The notes beneath the pieces are model-generated. The model searched no databases. It worked only from the letters and a program-made list of their open reading frames with translations, and was not told where the DNA came from. A DNA stretch of 64,000 bases, from the NCBI RefSeq assembly GCF_030643785.1, contig NZ_CP094378.1, positions 744,001-808,000 of the forward strand. Reading direction: 5' to 3'. Made by a program: the position numbers and the translations under genes. Of the stretch, positions 63,495-64,000 are shown piece after piece (the stretch's first letter is position 1; every line of letters begins with the position of its first letter). The stretch is from Coxiella-like endosymbiont (GTDB taxonomy: Bacteria > Pseudomonadota > Gammaproteobacteria > Coxiellales > Coxiellaceae).

Positions 63495-64000
63495 CTAAGC
63501 GAACGAAGGCTTCTCTTCCCATTTGAAATATCTAGGTAAAAATACCCAGTTAATATTTTTTTGAGGATCAGTGAAAAAATAAGTAATTAACAATACCACC
63601 CAAATCAGAACCACAGTGTAAAAAAAGTACTTTTTGATTGTAACCCCAAAGAAAAACGCATCAAATCCAAATAATTGGTAAGACAATATGAAAAAGAGAA
63701 AACCCGCGAAGGAAAAGTGAATGGGCTGGATTAAACATGTAATTGGTAATTTGAAACAAACGGCGACGGGTGATTAATTGAAAAAAATCAATATTCCAGT
63801 CTAATTCCGGTATAAGAATGCCAATGATAGCCGTACTGATGAGCAGAGAGGAATTTAGCCACAAAAAAAGGGCCCCCGCCCAAGAGCGTAATAAAAAGCG
63901 ATATCTGACAGCCAAAGAAAATTTTGAAGTCCATAATATCCCCAATAAACGGGGATTAAAATAACAATGAAAACTGTAAGGAGAATTTTGGTAAGCAAAA
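63495..64000 (-). pseudogene. Multi-helix membrane protein, frameshifted and cut by the window end
   Basis: Minus strand from the window edge reads TVFIVILIPVYWGYYGLQNF and LWLSDIA in one frame, then LWLNSSLLISTAIIGILIPE, LFQITNYMFNPAHSLFLRGF and LFHIVLPIIWI (63661-63945), then FFYTVVLIWVVLLITYFFTD with PQKNINWVFLPRYFKWEEK in another frame to the stop at 63495. All point to one membrane-associated protein with about six helices. At least two frame changes, and here the breaks are not in obvious homopolymers. No named family recognised. The start lies beyond 64000. Confidence 0.6.

Overview
The window looks like a chromosomal segment of an AT-rich, host-restricted gammaproteobacterium of the Legionellales. 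A Coxiella-type, probably arthropod-associated endosymbiont fits best. The evidence is gene content and order: rpsP-rimM-trmD-rplS beside ffh, ampE-aceE-aceF-lpdA, smpB/ratA/rnfH/bamE next to fur, nadK-recN/grpE-dnaK-dnaJ-carA-carB-greA, and lipB-lipA beside a DedA-PAP2-LssY protein. HU and lysine-rich nucleoid-type proteins are also present, and pseudogenes are abundant. The species assignment is inference from remembered family patterns; no search was run. No tRNA, rRNA, transposase, CRISPR or prophage gene was seen.

Layout. 1-4.1 kb (minus): ogt, rplS, trmD, rimM, rpsP and a frameshifted ffh. 4.1-6.66 kb (plus): wrecks of ypjD, corB and a FimT/GspH pseudopilin. 6.66-10.1 kb: adk (frameshifted), a decayed AT-hook basic protein, a KefB-type antiporter and ampE. 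10.2-15.7 kb: the pyruvate dehydrogenase genes aceE, aceF and lpdA (lpdA frameshifted). 15.8-20 kb: comF remnant, bioC, msrB stub, xseB, phosphoribosyltransferase remnant, an HU-family gene and a small lysine-rich protein with a strong terminator. 20-36.8 kb: a gene graveyard. Here I can still read speG, bcp, acs, glgE, a PqaA-like protein, a DUF486 membrane protein, an APC permease, an MFS transporter, an ATP-grasp enzyme, a threonine-dehydratase-like enzyme and a Fic protein, plus about 3.7 kb of unrecognised wreckage. 36.8-42.8 kb: tmRNA, dead msrAB, smpB, ratA, rnfH, dead bamE, fur, dead recN and frameshifted nadK. 42.9-53.3 kb: grpE, dnaK (frameshifted, behind a heat-shock-type promoter), dnaJ, carA (frameshifted), carB and greA. 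53.7-59.6 kb: a thioredoxin-fold protein, a decayed hexuronate-catabolism group (eda, SDR, manD), pfp, a dead epimerase, an acyl-CoA thioesterase and a dead flavoprotein. 59.7-64 kb: the DedA-PAP2-LssY gene (frameshifted), lipA, lipB and a frameshifted membrane protein running off the window.

How the genes fit together. The retained functions are translation and ribosome rescue (tmRNA with SmpB), chaperones, central carbon flow (Pfp, PDH), lipoylation of PDH (LipA/LipB act on AceF), biotin synthesis (BioC), carbamoyl phosphate for pyrimidines/arginine, and iron regulation (Fur). The lost functions are scavenging and accessory ones: acetate activation, sugar-acid use, polyamine acetylation, several transporters, methionine sulfoxide repair and RecN.

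Two mutational signatures run through the window. First, at least nine otherwise well-conserved genes are broken by exactly one missing base, eight times inside a homopolymer run and once beside one. Second, short perfect tandem duplications of about 11-20 bp recur, mostly in dead genes and spacers. The first may be sequencing error, true decay, or decay masked by slippage; the sequence alone cannot decide. I found no convincing previously undescribed multi-gene system.
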